Source of the DNA: an uncultured bacterium
Lineage (GTDB): Bacteria > Bacillota > Clostridia > Lachnospirales > Lachnospiraceae
Direction of reading: 5' to 3'
Length of the DNA stretch: 36,378 nt
Assembly: GCA_905214875.1 (NCBI GenBank)
Contig: CAJMNR010000037.1
Coordinates: 1 to 36,378, forward strand
This document shows positions 1 to 8,577 of the stretch, piece by piece; position 1 is the stretch's first letter; each line of letters starts with the position of its first letter. The notes under the pieces are model-generated. The model ran no database searches. It worked only from the letters and a program-made list of their open reading frames with translations, and was not told the origin of the DNA. The position numbers were made by a program, and so were the translations under genes.

Positions 1-51
1 AGTATCGCCTTGCCAAGGCGAGGGTCGCGGGTTCGAATCCCGTCTCGCGCT
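1..51 (+). tRNA. tRNA-Gly (GCC), 3' part only
   Basis: The window opens inside a tRNA. The bases match without difference the last 51 bases of the complete tRNA-Gly gene at 17891-17962: anticodon loop ttgccaa with anticodon GCC, T-arm ggttcgaatcc, 3' acceptor strand ctcgcgc and discriminator T. The first 21 bases lie outside the window. No CCA is encoded. A strong terminator follows at 64-103. Confidence 0.95.
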
Positions 52-63
52 TACTAAATAGGT

Positions 64-103
64 CTCACAACTATAGAGAAATGAATAGTTGTGAGGCTTT
101 TTT
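64..103 (+). terminator. intrinsic terminator of tRNA-Gly
   Basis: A perfect 11-bp stem (64-74 with 85-95, ctcacaactat/atagttgtgag) has a 10-base loop and is followed by a run of six T at 98-103. It ends the tRNA transcript. Confidence 0.9.
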
Positions 104-225
104 CGTGTTTAGTCAATTCACTGAACTTCATTATGAAGTTATAAAGTAATTGTTTACATCATACCACCCCCCATAAATATTCAAAAAAAACCCAAAAACT
201 ACCATATATGTAAGAAGACAAAATG

Positions 226-234
226 TGGTATATT
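226..234 (+). promoter_or_regulatory. extended -10 promoter of chemoreceptor 1
   Basis: TGGTATATT is an extended -10 (TGn plus TATATT), about 30 bases before the ribosome binding site. No good -35 is visible. The same block, continued by a closely similar leader, lies before chemoreceptor 2 at 5537-5545. It falls inside the longest possible reading frame (from 223), which argues that translation starts downstream at 271. Confidence 0.6.
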
Positions 235-270
235 CAAACTGTACAAAAGAAAAAGGGGAGTCAGAAAGAA

Positions 271-2253
271 ATGAAATCAATTAAGTCAAAGTTAATGCTG
301 TGTTTTACAACTATGACGTTCTTGATTTGTGTCGGATTAGGTGCCGGCGCATTTGTAATTGCAGTATTAAGTACAAGTAAAATGGTTGGTCGAGATCTTA
401 AAGCGTTTGCGGACCAAACAGCATATTCGGTTCAGGTTGTTGTTGCACAAGAGTTAAAAATGCTACAAGCAATAGCGGCAAATGGAATCTTCAAAACAGA
501 AGGTGTAGATCCAAATATGAAATTAGGCTTGCTAAAAGAGCAAGTTGAAAGTGTGGGATGTTCAAAACTTGGACTTTCCGATTTGAACGGAAATATTACG
601 TATCATGATGGAACAACAGATGATATTAGTAAGGAAGAATATTTTAAAAGTGCTGTAGCGGGAGTAAGCTACATATCAGATCCAATGAAAAACTCAGATG
701 ATGGAACTGTAGATATGGTGTATGCGGTCCCTATAACATCCAATGAGAAAGTAACTGGAGTTATCGTATCTCGAGTAGACGGCAGCAGATTAAGCCATAT
801 TGTAAATGGCAACACGTTTGGCGAAACAGGAACAGCCTTTATGATTAGTCAAGATGGAACGTTCATTGCACATCAAGATATTTCTTATGTGGAAAATCAA
901 TATAATCCAATTACAGAAGGTAAACACGATGGCCTGATAGATGTAGTTGAAACTATGTTGGCGAATGAATCTGGGAGAAAAGAATACAGAATTAATGGTG
1001 AGCGTTTTCAACTCGGATATTCTAAGATTATGGGAACAAACTGGTGGGTTGCAGTCAGTGTAGAGCATAATGAGATTTATGCAGCATTAATTTCTCAAAT
1101 TCTTCAGCTTTCAATTGGAACGCTTTTATTCACGGGAATTTCAGCATGTGTAGTTTATGTTATAGCGAGCGGTCTTGCAAAAATAATTACAAAAACATAT
1201 GGATACATTGGCAATATTGCCGAAGGTGATCTTAGAATAAAAGTAGAAGATACTTTCATTAAACGAAAAGATGAAATTGGTAATATGGCAAGAGCAATTG
1301 AAACAATGCAGGAATCCGTTGGAAGCATTGTAAAAGGAATCCAAATGAACTCCGAAGAGTTAGGGGATAAGTCCAATGAGTTAACAGCGAATTCCGATGC
1401 GATTGCAAAACTTTCTGAAAGTATTACAGAGGCAATTTCTGAAATCGCAGCTGGAACAGGATCTCAAGCAAATGAACTTGTAGCAATTACTAGTTTATTA
1501 GAAGTATTTAATGAAAAAATGTTAGTAATGAGCGAGCAGATGGAAGATGTGGATCATACGTCTAGAAGAATTGATACCATGGCAGTGAAGAGTTCAGGTG
1601 AGATGCATGAACTTACTGAATCGGTATATGACATCAGAAAGATGTTCGAACTATTTGAAGGTAGCATTACTACATTAAATAAGAGTATTATAGAAATCAA
1701 TAGTATGACAAATCTGATTACGGATGTTGCGAATCAGACAAATCTCCTTGCCTTAAATGCATCTATTGAAGCAGCAAGAGCAGGAGAAGCTGGAAGAGGA
1801 TTTGCCGTAGTTGCGGAAGAGATTGGTTCTTTAGCGGAACAATCGAGAAAATCATCAGAACAGATTAATAAAATGTTAAGTAGTATTACAGAAAATACGG
1901 ACGCATTAGTACGTGACGCAAAAGGTATGGGAAATGAATTAAATAACCAGATTGCCACAATCGGAAATGCGGTAGATACATTTAAATTGATTATCGATGA
2001 TATTGCACAGGTAATTCCAAAGATTCAGAAAGCAAAAGATTCTGAACAAGAAATCAATAAAGCTAAGAATATGGTATTAGAAAAGATTGATGAGCTATCT
2101 TCCGTATCAGAAGAAATCAGTGCTTCTACGGAAGAGATTTCTGCTTCGATTGTAGAAATGAATCAATCAATCATTACGGTGGCAGAATCAGCAAAACACT
2201 TAAATGGAATGACAGAAGAAATGAGTAAACAAGCAAATAGGTTTACAGTATAA
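271..2253 (+). CDS. methyl-accepting chemotaxis protein (Cache-HAMP-MCP)
   Basis: Membrane chemoreceptor of 660 aa that would signal to CheA/CheW. Visible order: short basic N-terminus, TM1 (about residues 8-33), an extracellular dCache-like sensor domain, TM2 (about 273-300), HAMP (about 300-353), then the methylation and signalling coiled coil with the highly conserved hairpin tip around 480-525 (ANQTNLLALNASIEAARAGE). The C-terminus has no CheR-binding pentapeptide. The Cache domain lacks the RxWY signature of amino-acid-binding dCache domains (EEYFKSA at that place), so the ligand is unknown. The start at 271 is chosen because AGGGGAG lies 10 bases upstream and the product then aligns with the 5579 paralogue. 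An in-frame ATG at 223 would put the promoter in the coding region. A terminator follows at 2258-2294. Confidence 0.93.
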   Translation: MKSIKSKLMLCFTTMTFLICVGLGAGAFVIAVLSTSKMVGRDLKAFADQTAYSVQVVVAQELKMLQAIAANGIFKTEGVDPNMKLGLLKEQVESVGCSKLGLSDLNGNITYHDGTTDDISKEEYFKSAVAGVSYISDPMKNSDDGTVDMVYAVPITSNEKVTGVIVSRVDGSRLSHIVNGNTFGETGTAFMISQDGTFIAHQDISYVENQYNPITEGKHDGLIDVVETMLANESGRKEYRINGERFQLGYSKIMGTNWWVAVSVEHNEIYAALISQILQLSIGTLLFTGISACVVYVIASGLAKIITKTYGYIGNIAEGDLRIKVEDTFIKRKDEIGNMARAIETMQESVGSIVKGIQMNSEELGDKSNELTANSDAIAKLSESITEAISEIAAGTGSQANELVAITSLLEVFNEKMLVMSEQMEDVDHTSRRIDTMAVKSSGEMHELTESVYDIRKMFELFEGSITTLNKSIIEINSMTNLITDVANQTNLLALNASIEAARAGEAGRGFAVVAEEIGSLAEQSRKSSEQINKMLSSITENTDALVRDAKGMGNELNNQIATIGNAVDTFKLIIDDIAQVIPKIQKAKDSEQEINKAKNMVLEKIDELSSVSEEISASTEEISASIVEMNQSIITVAESAKHLNGMTEEMSKQANRFTV

Positions 2254-2257
2254 AATG

Positions 2258-2294
2258 AAACGCCTGCCTTGGTTTCTACTAAGGCAGGCGTTTT
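2258..2294 (+). terminator. intrinsic terminator after chemoreceptor 1
   Basis: A perfect 13-bp stem (2258-2270 with 2281-2293, aaacgcctgcctt/aaggcaggcgttt) encloses a 10-base loop and ends in TTTT. Confidence 0.93.
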
Positions 2295-2310
2295 AGCTTG
2301 TCGACAAGCT
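2295..2310 (+). promoter_or_regulatory. perfect 16-bp palindrome with Spo0A-box-like core
   Basis: AGCTTGTCGACAAGCT is a perfect palindrome directly after the terminator of chemoreceptor 1 and about 95 bases before the -10 of the GH3 gene. The core TTGTCGA on both strands resembles the Spo0A box (TTGTCGAA). Related TTGTCGA cores lie at 4699-4705 and 13039-13045, also just after terminators. Function is unproven; it could be part of an RNA stem or chance. Confidence 0.35.
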
Positions 2311-2402
2311 TTGGATGAAAGTTCTTATTCGTCTACACTCTGAAATGCTTGCCTGAAGGCTAAAAGAGAAGAAGGAAAGACATGGTTTAAAATGTAATAA
2401 CA

Positions 2403-2411
2403 TGGTAAAAT
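2403..2411 (+). promoter_or_regulatory. extended -10 promoter of GH3 gene
   Basis: TGGTAAAAT (TGn plus TAAAAT) lies about 37 bases before the ATG at 2448. It resembles the extended -10 elements at 18146 and 8530. The -35 region is weak. Confidence 0.5.
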
Positions 2412-2447
2412 TAAAGTATCTATATCATGAATATGAGGGGGAGAAGG

Positions 2448-4664
2448 ATGAAACAGGAGAAAATCTTAGAATTATTAAAGGATATGTCATTGGAGGAGAA
2501 AATTGACCAGTTATTGCAGCTAGGTGCAAATTATTTTAAAGAGGGTGCTGTACTTACTGGGCCAGAAGCTGAGATAGGGATTACAGAGGAAGAGATAGGA
2601 AGATGTGGCTCGGTATTGTCACTTTATGGTGCCGAGAACATAAAAAAGGCTCAAGATAGAATAATGAAACAACAGCCACACCATATTCCAGCACTATTTA
2701 TGTATGATGTCATCCATGGACTAAAGACAATCAATCCGGTACCAATTGCATTAGGCTGTACATATAATGAAAAGTTAATTAAAGAAGGAGCGGCCATGAA
2801 TGCCAAGGAAGCCGCTGTCTCTGGGTTGCATGTTGTATTTTCTCCAATGTCTGATCTTTGTCGTGATCCAAGATGGGGACGGGTCGTGGAAGGCACTGGA
2901 GAAGATAAATACTTAAATAGTGTCTGTACGAAAGCAATGGTAGAAGGGTTTCAAGGAGAAACTCCAAAGGAGAAATATAAAGTTGGAGCGTGCGTGAAGC
3001 ATTTTGCCGCCTATGGAAGGCCGGAAGCTGGACGTGACTATAGTGCGGTAGAGCTTTCAAATCGTACGCTATTAGAAGATTATCTTCCAGCATACGAAGC
3101 AGGGGTGGAAGCAGGAGCTGTAGCAGTCATGACATCATTTAACACAATTGATCGTATTCCTTCTACGGCAAACCAATGGCTGATGAGAAAAATCCTTCGA
3201 GAAAAGATGGGATTTCAAGGAGTATTAATCTCTGATTATGGAGCAATTGCAGAACTTATGGAACATGGAATTGCAAAGGAGCAGAAAGATGCCGCAAAGC
3301 TTGCAATGCAGGCGGGGGTTGACATCGATATGATGAGCAATTGTTATGTAAGAGGAATTAATGATTTGGTCAAGAATAATGAGTTAAAGGAAGAGTTGGT
3401 TGATGAGGCTGTGCTTCGAATCCTGATGTTAAAGAATGAACTGGGCCTTTTTGAAAATCCTTATAAAGATGCATCCGAACAGGAAGAAAAGGAAGTGATC
3501 CTTTCAAAAGAAAACCGTCTTGTTGCAAGAAAAGCGGCAGAAGAATCCTTTGTACTTTTAGAAAATGATGGAATACTCCCGCTTAAGACAAACGGACAAA
3601 AGATTGCATGGATTGGACCTTATGCAGAAATGAAAGAACTTCATGGAGCGTGGGCATTGGATGCAAGAGGAGAGGACTCTATGGCAGTTAGTGAAGTGGT
3701 GTCGGATAGATACCCTGAAAATGAATATGTCTTTGAGCAAGGGTGCAATATTGTTCCGAAAGATTCTTTGATTAGTGGATTAGGAAGCGTTCTTAAGGTG
3801 ACGTTTGAAACGAAGGAAGAGGAAGACATGGCGATGGAACGTGCGGTAGAGAGTGCCGCTTCTTCGGATGTCGTTGTTATGATGTTAGGGGAACATCGTT
3901 TGCAGACAGGAGAAGCTGCTTCGGTTGCTGAGATTACCCTGCCTAAAAAACAATTGGAATTATTAGACCGTGTATCAAAGGTAAATAACAATATTGTGGT
4001 CGTTTTATTTAATGGGCGTCCACTAGATCTTCGCTACGTAAAAGAAAGGGCAAATGCCATTTTAGAAGCATGGTTTCCGGGGACGGAAGGTGCCATTGCC
4101 ATTGCAGATACTTTGTTTGGCGTTGTTAATCCAAGTGGTAAGCTGTCTATGAGTTTTCCATATTGTGTAGGACAAGTCCCAGTACATTATGATGAGTTTC
4201 ACACAGGACGTTTGAAACAATCTGAAGATGTGAAATTCTGTTCCCGTTATGAGGATATTCCAAACCAACCATTATATCCATTTGGATATGGACTTTCCTA
4301 TTCGGAGTTTACGTATACAAATCGAATGCTATCAAAAACAACTCTGAAAAAAGAGGGAGAAGATAGTATAGAGGCGTCAGTGTTAGTTACCAATTGCAGT
4401 GACATCGATGGTAAGGAAGTTGTTGAATTATATATACAGGATGTTAAGGGAAGCGTTGTAAGACCAATGAGAGAATTAAAAGGATTTCAAAAGATATTCC
4501 TAAAGGCAGGAGAGGGGAAAAGAGTTTCCTTTACAATTACAAGCGATGACCTAAGATTTTATGATATTAATATGGAGTATAAAAGTGAACCGGGAGCATT
4601 TCGAGTATATATAGGCAAAGATAGTAGGGAAACTTGTGCTTTAGAATTTGAATTAACCAAATAA
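2448..4664 (+). CDS. glycoside hydrolase family 3 (beta-glucosidase/xylosidase type)
   Basis: Cytoplasmic GH3 glycosidase of 738 aa that would release terminal sugars from short beta-linked oligosaccharides; no signal peptide. The N-terminal TIM-barrel domain carries RDPRWGRVVEGTGED near 140, KHFAAYG near 184-190 (sugar binding) and the catalytic nucleophile Asp263 in ISDYGA. An alpha/beta sandwich domain follows (about 360-560), then the PFGYGLSYSEF motif and a C-terminal fibronectin-III-like domain ending in GAFRVYIG. The start at 2448 is chosen because AGGGGGAG lies just upstream; an in-frame ATG at 2427 precedes that site. It is flanked by terminators and is probably monocistronic. BglX-like enzymes and beta-xylosidases share this architecture, so sugar preference cannot be read from sequence alone. 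Confidence 0.92.
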   Translation: MKQEKILELLKDMSLEEKIDQLLQLGANYFKEGAVLTGPEAEIGITEEEIGRCGSVLSLYGAENIKKAQDRIMKQQPHHIPALFMYDVIHGLKTINPVPIALGCTYNEKLIKEGAAMNAKEAAVSGLHVVFSPMSDLCRDPRWGRVVEGTGEDKYLNSVCTKAMVEGFQGETPKEKYKVGACVKHFAAYGRPEAGRDYSAVELSNRTLLEDYLPAYEAGVEAGAVAVMTSFNTIDRIPSTANQWLMRKILREKMGFQGVLISDYGAIAELMEHGIAKEQKDAAKLAMQAGVDIDMMSNCYVRGINDLVKNNELKEELVDEAVLRILMLKNELGLFENPYKDASEQEEKEVILSKENRLVARKAAEESFVLLENDGILPLKTNGQKIAWIGPYAEMKELHGAWALDARGEDSMAVSEVVSDRYPENEYVFEQGCNIVPKDSLISGLGSVLKVTFETKEEEDMAMERAVESAASSDVVVMMLGEHRLQTGEAASVAEITLPKKQLELLDRVSKVNNNIVVVLFNGRPLDLRYVKERANAILEAWFPGTEGAIAIADTLFGVVNPSGKLSMSFPYCVGQVPVHYDEFHTGRLKQSEDVKFCSRYEDIPNQPLYPFGYGLSYSEFTYTNRMLSKTTLKKEGEDSIEASVLVTNCSDIDGKEVVELYIQDVKGSVVRPMRELKGFQKIFLKAGEGKRVSFTITSDDLRFYDINMEYKSEPGAFRVYIGKDSRETCALEFELTK

Positions 4665-4666
4665 CA

Positions 4667-4696
4667 AGAAAGCCGCACGTTATGTGCGGCTTTCTC
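4667..4696. terminator. bidirectional terminator between convergent genes
   Basis: A perfect 12-bp stem (4667-4678 with 4684-4695, agaaagccgcac/gtgcggctttct) has a 5-base loop. It lies between the 3' ends of the GH3 gene and the minus-strand methyltransferase and probably serves both. Confidence 0.85.
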
Positions 4697-4712
4697 GTTT
4701 GTCGAGATCATC

Positions 4713-5429
4713 TTATGCACTAAATGGATATGGATGATCCAACACTTTGGCATCTGTATTTGTTTTCCTAAGCAAGAACAAGCGGTTCATGCCATCTTGC
4801 CATGGGTATGGAAATTCTAAATATCGCTCCACGGTAAAGTGTTTCTCAAATTCTCGTTTCCAAAACTTCGTATGTATGTTGCGAAGGCGTAAGACTCCGT
4901 TTTCTTCATAAAGGTTTTCCTCGAAACGGTTGTAACCGTATTCTTTTAATTGTGACTCTGTCGCATAGGGATTGAGTTTTACAAACATAAGTCCATCGGC
5001 CTTTAATAACCGAAGAAGCTCACTCATGATTTGAGACTCTACGTCTTGCGGCACCACATCTAATACGTTAGAAACAATGATTCCATCAAAGGACTCATCC
5101 TCCATTTGTGAAAAGTAAGAGATGTCTCCAACTACAAAGTCAAGTGTTCTATAATGGTTGAGATTCGCCATTTTTCTTGCATAGTTGATACCGGTTTGGG
5201 AACGGTCAATGCCCATCCCATAAGTTAAATATCCGAAATCTGCACATTGAAAAAGAATGTCTCCTGAACCACATCCAAAGTCTAGTACTCGTCTTGAACT
5301 CTGGGCAAATACGTTAAGACAGGCATCGAAGGTAGGTTCAACTGTTAACGTTGCGTCTGATAAGTCGGTAAGCTTACATTCGCTGTACACTTCATTCCAA
5401 AGTGCAGTTGATGCATCATATTGCTTCAT
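4713..5429 (-). CDS. class I SAM-dependent methyltransferase
   Basis: Soluble 238-aa methyltransferase with a Rossmann fold. Motif I is VLDFGCGSGD (about residues 48-57, SAM-binding glycines). Acidic motif II is GIDRS (about 73), the FVVGDI segment is near 100, and FDGIIVSNVLDVVP (about 113-126) is motif IV. The substrate is not recognisable; family members methylate small molecules, quinones or tRNA. The C-terminal region EFPYPWQDGMNRLFLLRK may contribute to substrate binding. The gene is alone on the minus strand, convergent with GH3 and divergent from chemoreceptor 2. Its ribosome binding site is weak (AGAAAG about 13 bases upstream). Confidence 0.85.
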   Translation of the reverse strand: MKQYDASTALWNEVYSECKLTDLSDATLTVEPTFDACLNVFAQSSRRVLDFGCGSGDILFQCADFGYLTYGMGIDRSQTGINYARKMANLNHYRTLDFVVGDISYFSQMEDESFDGIIVSNVLDVVPQDVESQIMSELLRLLKADGLMFVKLNPYATESQLKEYGYNRFEENLYEENGVLRLRNIHTKFWKREFEKHFTVERYLEFPYPWQDGMNRLFLLRKTNTDAKVLDHPYPFSA

Positions 5430-5474
5430 GATTATACGCCAGCTTTCTTATAATTTAGTATTTGAACAAGGATA

Positions 5475-5483
5475 ATTATAGCA
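5475..5483 (-). promoter_or_regulatory. extended -10 promoter of methyltransferase
   Basis: On the minus strand TGCTATAAT is a perfect TATAAT with an upstream TG, 46 bases before the ATG. It lies about 55 bases from the divergent promoter of chemoreceptor 2, so the two genes share a short regulatory region. Confidence 0.6.
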
Positions 5484-5536
5484 TAAAAAGTCAAAAATAA
5501 TACCATTAATTACCTAAAGTTTGCTAAGTTATGATA

Positions 5537-5545
5537 TGGTATATT
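5537..5545 (+). promoter_or_regulatory. extended -10 promoter of chemoreceptor 2
   Basis: TGGTATATT is identical to the element at 226-234. It is followed by a closely similar leader (tacaaaagaaa) up to the ribosome binding site AAGGGA. No clear -35 is present. A SigD-like reading (TAAAGTTT at 5515) was considered, but its spacing to the downstream part is too short. Confidence 0.55.
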
Positions 5546-5578
5546 GTAACTATACAAAAGAAAGGGAATAGGATACAA

Positions 5579-7564
5579 ATGAAAAGCATTAAAACAAAAC
5601 TAATTATTATTACAAATGGTTTGACGCTTATGACATGTTTGATATTAGGAATCATTGCATTCGTCATGGCAACTTTTACAGTTGAAGAATCCATTATAAG
5701 AGATTTAAAGATTATGGCACAACAGACTGCACATACGGTTGAAGCAACTGTGAATAGTAAAATTGAAACTTTGCAGACAATGGCAGCAAATGAGCTTATT
5801 AGTAACCCGGATGAATCGGTAGAAAGTAAAGTTTCATATCTTAAAAAAGAAGTGGAAAGAACAAAGAGCATTTCCATTAGCTACATAGATGAAAAAGGAA
5901 ATTATTATGGTAGTGATGGTTCTACATCTCAAGTCGCAGATCAAGATCATTTTAAGAGTGCAATGGCTGGAAAAAGTGAGATGTCTGATCCTCTCTTTAT
6001 TGAATCAAGTGGATCTGTTGTCGTATTTATTACTGTGCCAATTGAATACAATGGAAAAATTGTTGGTGCATTAATGCAGAAAAACGATGGGACTCTCCTT
6101 AATGATATTGCTAATGCGCAAGATATTGGTGAGACAGGATATGCATTTATGGTAAATGCAGAAGGTACCGTAATTGCACATCCATCTACAGATATGGTCG
6201 TTGAACGTACGAATCTAATCGAGGATAAATCCAACGAGTCGTTATCAAACCTTGTTGAAAAGGTGGTAACAGGAAATGTTGGAAATGGAAGATATACTAT
6301 TAATGGAGAAACAAGAAATACAGGCTATGCCCCTATAGATGGTGGACGTTGGTCTGTAGTAGTTACAATGTCTAAAACAGAGGTGTTCGGTAGCTTAGAT
6401 AGAATGTTTTATCAGTTAATAGTTGCAACTATTTTAATTGCTATCGTAGGTGCGGTATTGGCAGTTGGATTTGCAGGAAATATTGCTAAAAAAGTAAAGG
6501 TAGCTTCAAAACATTTAGGAGAAATGGCAAAAGGTGACTTAACAGGAGAGATTCCGGAAGTAAACTTACAGTTTAAGGATGAACTTGGAGACATGGCAAG
6601 AGCCCTTCATGGTATGCAAGGTTCCATTGGTGGAATTGTAAAAACGATTAAAGGAAGTTCCAATGAATTAGAAGTAAAATCATCAGAGCTTTCCTTGACA
6701 GCAGAGGAAATTGCCAAGTTATCAGAAACTATCACAGAAGCAATTTCAGAAATTGCGGAAGGTACAACTGTTCAATCAAATGAGTTAATTCAAATTACAA
6801 GTGTATTGAACCAATTTAATGAAAAGCTAAACATCATGCAGGAACAAGTTACCATGGTAGATCAAGCTTCTAGAAAGATTGATACGATGGCAGAAGGCAG
6901 TAGTGTTGAAATGAACGAGTTAAATACATCTGTTGTGAAAATCAGCCAGACATTTGAAACATTTGAAAACAGCATTGCAAACTTAGGAAATAGCATTACA
7001 AAGATTAATAATATAACAAACTTGATTACAAACGTTGCAAATCAAACAAACTTATTAGCGCTCAATGCGTCTATTGAAGCAGCGAGAGCAGGTGAAGCAG
7101 GAAAAGGATTTGCAGTAGTAGCAGAAGAAATTGGAACGTTAGCAGAACAGTCTAGAAATTCCTCTGAGGAAATCAATACACTTATAACAGATATTTCAAA
7201 AGAAACGAATATCCTTGTTACAGATGCTGCTGATATGGGACAGGAATTAAAGAGCCAGGTTGATACAATTCATCGTTCCATTAGCGTATTCCAGGAAATC
7301 ATTGATGAAATCGGTGATGTTATTCCAAAAATCCAGTCAGTAAAAGATTCTGGATTAGGAATCGAACAAGATAAAAATACAATCTTAGAAAGAATTGATG
7401 AACTATCTTCTATCTCTGAAGAAATTAGTGCATCTACAGAAGAAATATCAGCATCTACAGAAGAATTAAACGGATCTATTACAAATGTTGCAGATTCAGC
7501 GAAGCTGTTAAATTCTATGACAGAAGACATGATTCAGAATGTAGGACAATTTAAAATTGATTAA
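5579..7564 (+). CDS. methyl-accepting chemotaxis protein (Cache-HAMP-MCP)
   Basis: Chemoreceptor of 661 aa, paralogue of the proteins at 271 and 8861. TM1 lies at about 8-33, followed by an extracellular Cache-type sensor (DQDHFKSAMAGKSEMSDP), TM2 at about 272-300, HAMP, and a signalling domain with a hairpin tip near 479-527. The tail is rich in the repeated EEISAST unit and has no CheR pentapeptide. The sensor domain is clearly more divergent than the signalling domain, as expected for duplicated receptors with different ligands. The start at 5579 follows AAAGGGA. The in-frame ATG at 5531 overlaps the promoter element and is unlikely. A terminator follows at 7581-7614. Confidence 0.93.
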   Translation: MKSIKTKLIIITNGLTLMTCLILGIIAFVMATFTVEESIIRDLKIMAQQTAHTVEATVNSKIETLQTMAANELISNPDESVESKVSYLKKEVERTKSISISYIDEKGNYYGSDGSTSQVADQDHFKSAMAGKSEMSDPLFIESSGSVVVFITVPIEYNGKIVGALMQKNDGTLLNDIANAQDIGETGYAFMVNAEGTVIAHPSTDMVVERTNLIEDKSNESLSNLVEKVVTGNVGNGRYTINGETRNTGYAPIDGGRWSVVVTMSKTEVFGSLDRMFYQLIVATILIAIVGAVLAVGFAGNIAKKVKVASKHLGEMAKGDLTGEIPEVNLQFKDELGDMARALHGMQGSIGGIVKTIKGSSNELEVKSSELSLTAEEIAKLSETITEAISEIAEGTTVQSNELIQITSVLNQFNEKLNIMQEQVTMVDQASRKIDTMAEGSSVEMNELNTSVVKISQTFETFENSIANLGNSITKINNITNLITNVANQTNLLALNASIEAARAGEAGKGFAVVAEEIGTLAEQSRNSSEEINTLITDISKETNILVTDAADMGQELKSQVDTIHRSISVFQEIIDEIGDVIPKIQSVKDSGLGIEQDKNTILERIDELSSISEEISASTEEISASTEELNGSITNVADSAKLLNSMTEDMIQNVGQFKID

Positions 7565-7580
7565 GAAAAATCAATCTTGG

Positions 7581-7614
7581 AAGGCCCAGGCACAATGTGT
7601 GTTCTGGGCTTTTT
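7581..7614 (+). terminator. intrinsic terminator after chemoreceptor 2
   Basis: The stem gcccag/ctgggc (7584-7589 with 7604-7609), extended by an inner caca/tgtg pairing, is followed by a run of five T. Confidence 0.8.
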
Positions 7615-7669
7615 ATGTGTATGGAGAATTTCGTTCTCTACAGCATGGTGTCGTTCACACTTTCTTTCC

Positions 7670-7698
7670 TTGTAAAATTCAACAAAAGTATATATAAT
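7670..7698 (+). promoter_or_regulatory. promoter of lipoprotein gene
   Basis: TTGTAA (7670-7675) and TATAAT (7693-7698) are separated by 17 bases, a good SigA promoter. The ATG lies 34 bases downstream after AGGAGGAG. Confidence 0.7.
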
Positions 7699-7732
7699 CA
7701 AGGTAGTATATAGGTACACAGGAGGAGTTTAA

Positions 7733-8473
7733 ATGAAGAAAAGAAATATTGTTGTAATTGCAGGCGTTGTAGTCGCATTAGCAGGGGGAGTAATGGGATG
7801 CAGCTCTAAGGAAAACAACGATACTGTTCAAGAGACAGTAGCTGCGGTAACAAAGGAGCCGACAGTAACCGATGCTATGGCAACTGAAACGAATGCGCCA
7901 GGCGTAGAAGCAACAGATGCTGCAGAACAGACAGCTAAGCCGACAGAAGAAGTGGCGACAGAAAACCCAAGTGCGACTTCAGAAGCGACACCAAGTGCTA
8001 CCGCTGCACCAACAGAAGCACCTAAGACAGATTTTTCAAAGCTATCTGACAATGAGTTAATTGAAAGGGCAGTAAAACAAATTAAAGAAGAAAATAAACA
8101 GCTAACAAGCGAAGCATCTCTTAAAAAGCTTACTAAACAAGAAGGTGTCGTTTATACGATTTCTGTTTATGAGAGTTATAAATCAAAAAGCTTATTTGAC
8201 TATTTGACAAGCAAAGATAATGTGACTGCAAAATATTTATCTGATTCCTTAGAGGCAATTGGAGCAGTAGATACGAAATTGTTATTTGATGATTTTATCG
8301 GCTCCATGCGTATCGATGTAGATAATACAACAAAATTAGGAAACTTAAAGAAATCAGACTATGCATTTGATATTTATGATAATGATTATAAGGTTATTGC
8401 AAAGTCTGAAAAATTAGCAAACTTATTAGCGGACTATATTCGTAAAAATGTAGATGCATTACAATTAAAATAA
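7733..8473 (+). CDS. putative lipoprotein with Thr/Glu/Ala/Pro-rich linker
   Basis: A 246-aa protein of unknown function. The N-terminus MKKRNIVVIAGVVV is a signal peptide with a lipobox-like VMGC; Cys23 would be lipidated and anchor the protein outside the membrane. Residues about 27-105 are a low-complexity linker of Thr, Glu, Ala and Pro, typical of a spacer through the cell wall. The C-terminal part (about 108-246) is folded and rich in Lys and Asp (SDNELIERAVKQIKEENK onward). I recognise no enzyme motif. It has its own promoter and terminator, so it is monocistronic. AGGAGGAG before ATG fixes the start. Confidence 0.8.
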   Translation: MKKRNIVVIAGVVVALAGGVMGCSSKENNDTVQETVAAVTKEPTVTDAMATETNAPGVEATDAAEQTAKPTEEVATENPSATSEATPSATAAPTEAPKTDFSKLSDNELIERAVKQIKEENKQLTSEASLKKLTKQEGVVYTISVYESYKSKSLFDYLTSKDNVTAKYLSDSLEAIGAVDTKLLFDDFIGSMRIDVDNTTKLGNLKKSDYAFDIYDNDYKVIAKSEKLANLLADYIRKNVDALQLK

Positions 8474-8482
8474 TAAATTCTT

Positions 8483-8517
8483 TCCACCCTGGTTTATCAA
8501 AAATTGGGGTGGATTTT
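8483..8517 (+). terminator. intrinsic terminator after lipoprotein gene
   Basis: A 7-bp stem (8483-8489 with 8507-8513, tccaccc/gggtgga) is followed by TTTT. Confidence 0.8.
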
Positions 8518-8529
8518 CATGGAATAATG

Positions 8530-8538
8530 TGGTAAACT
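8530..8538 (+). promoter_or_regulatory. possible extended -10 promoter of tRNA-Gly(CCC)
   Basis: TGGTAAACT lies 39 bases before the tRNA. The 16 bases at 8521-8536 (ggaataatgtggtaaa) recur identically at 18137-18152 before the DUF4003 gene. The -35 is poor. Confidence 0.4.
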
Positions 8539-8577
8539 GATTAAGACGAAATAATACATAACAACTGAATATCATGC

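Noticed and set aside
223..270. N-terminal extension of chemoreceptor 1 (and the matching one at 5531)
   Set aside because: It overlaps a promoter element and precedes the ribosome binding site; conservation is explained better by DNA signals.
5514..5545. SigD-type motility promoter before chemoreceptor 2
   Set aside because: TAAAGTTT is present, but the downstream GATAT lies several bases too close and chemoreceptor 1 lacks it.
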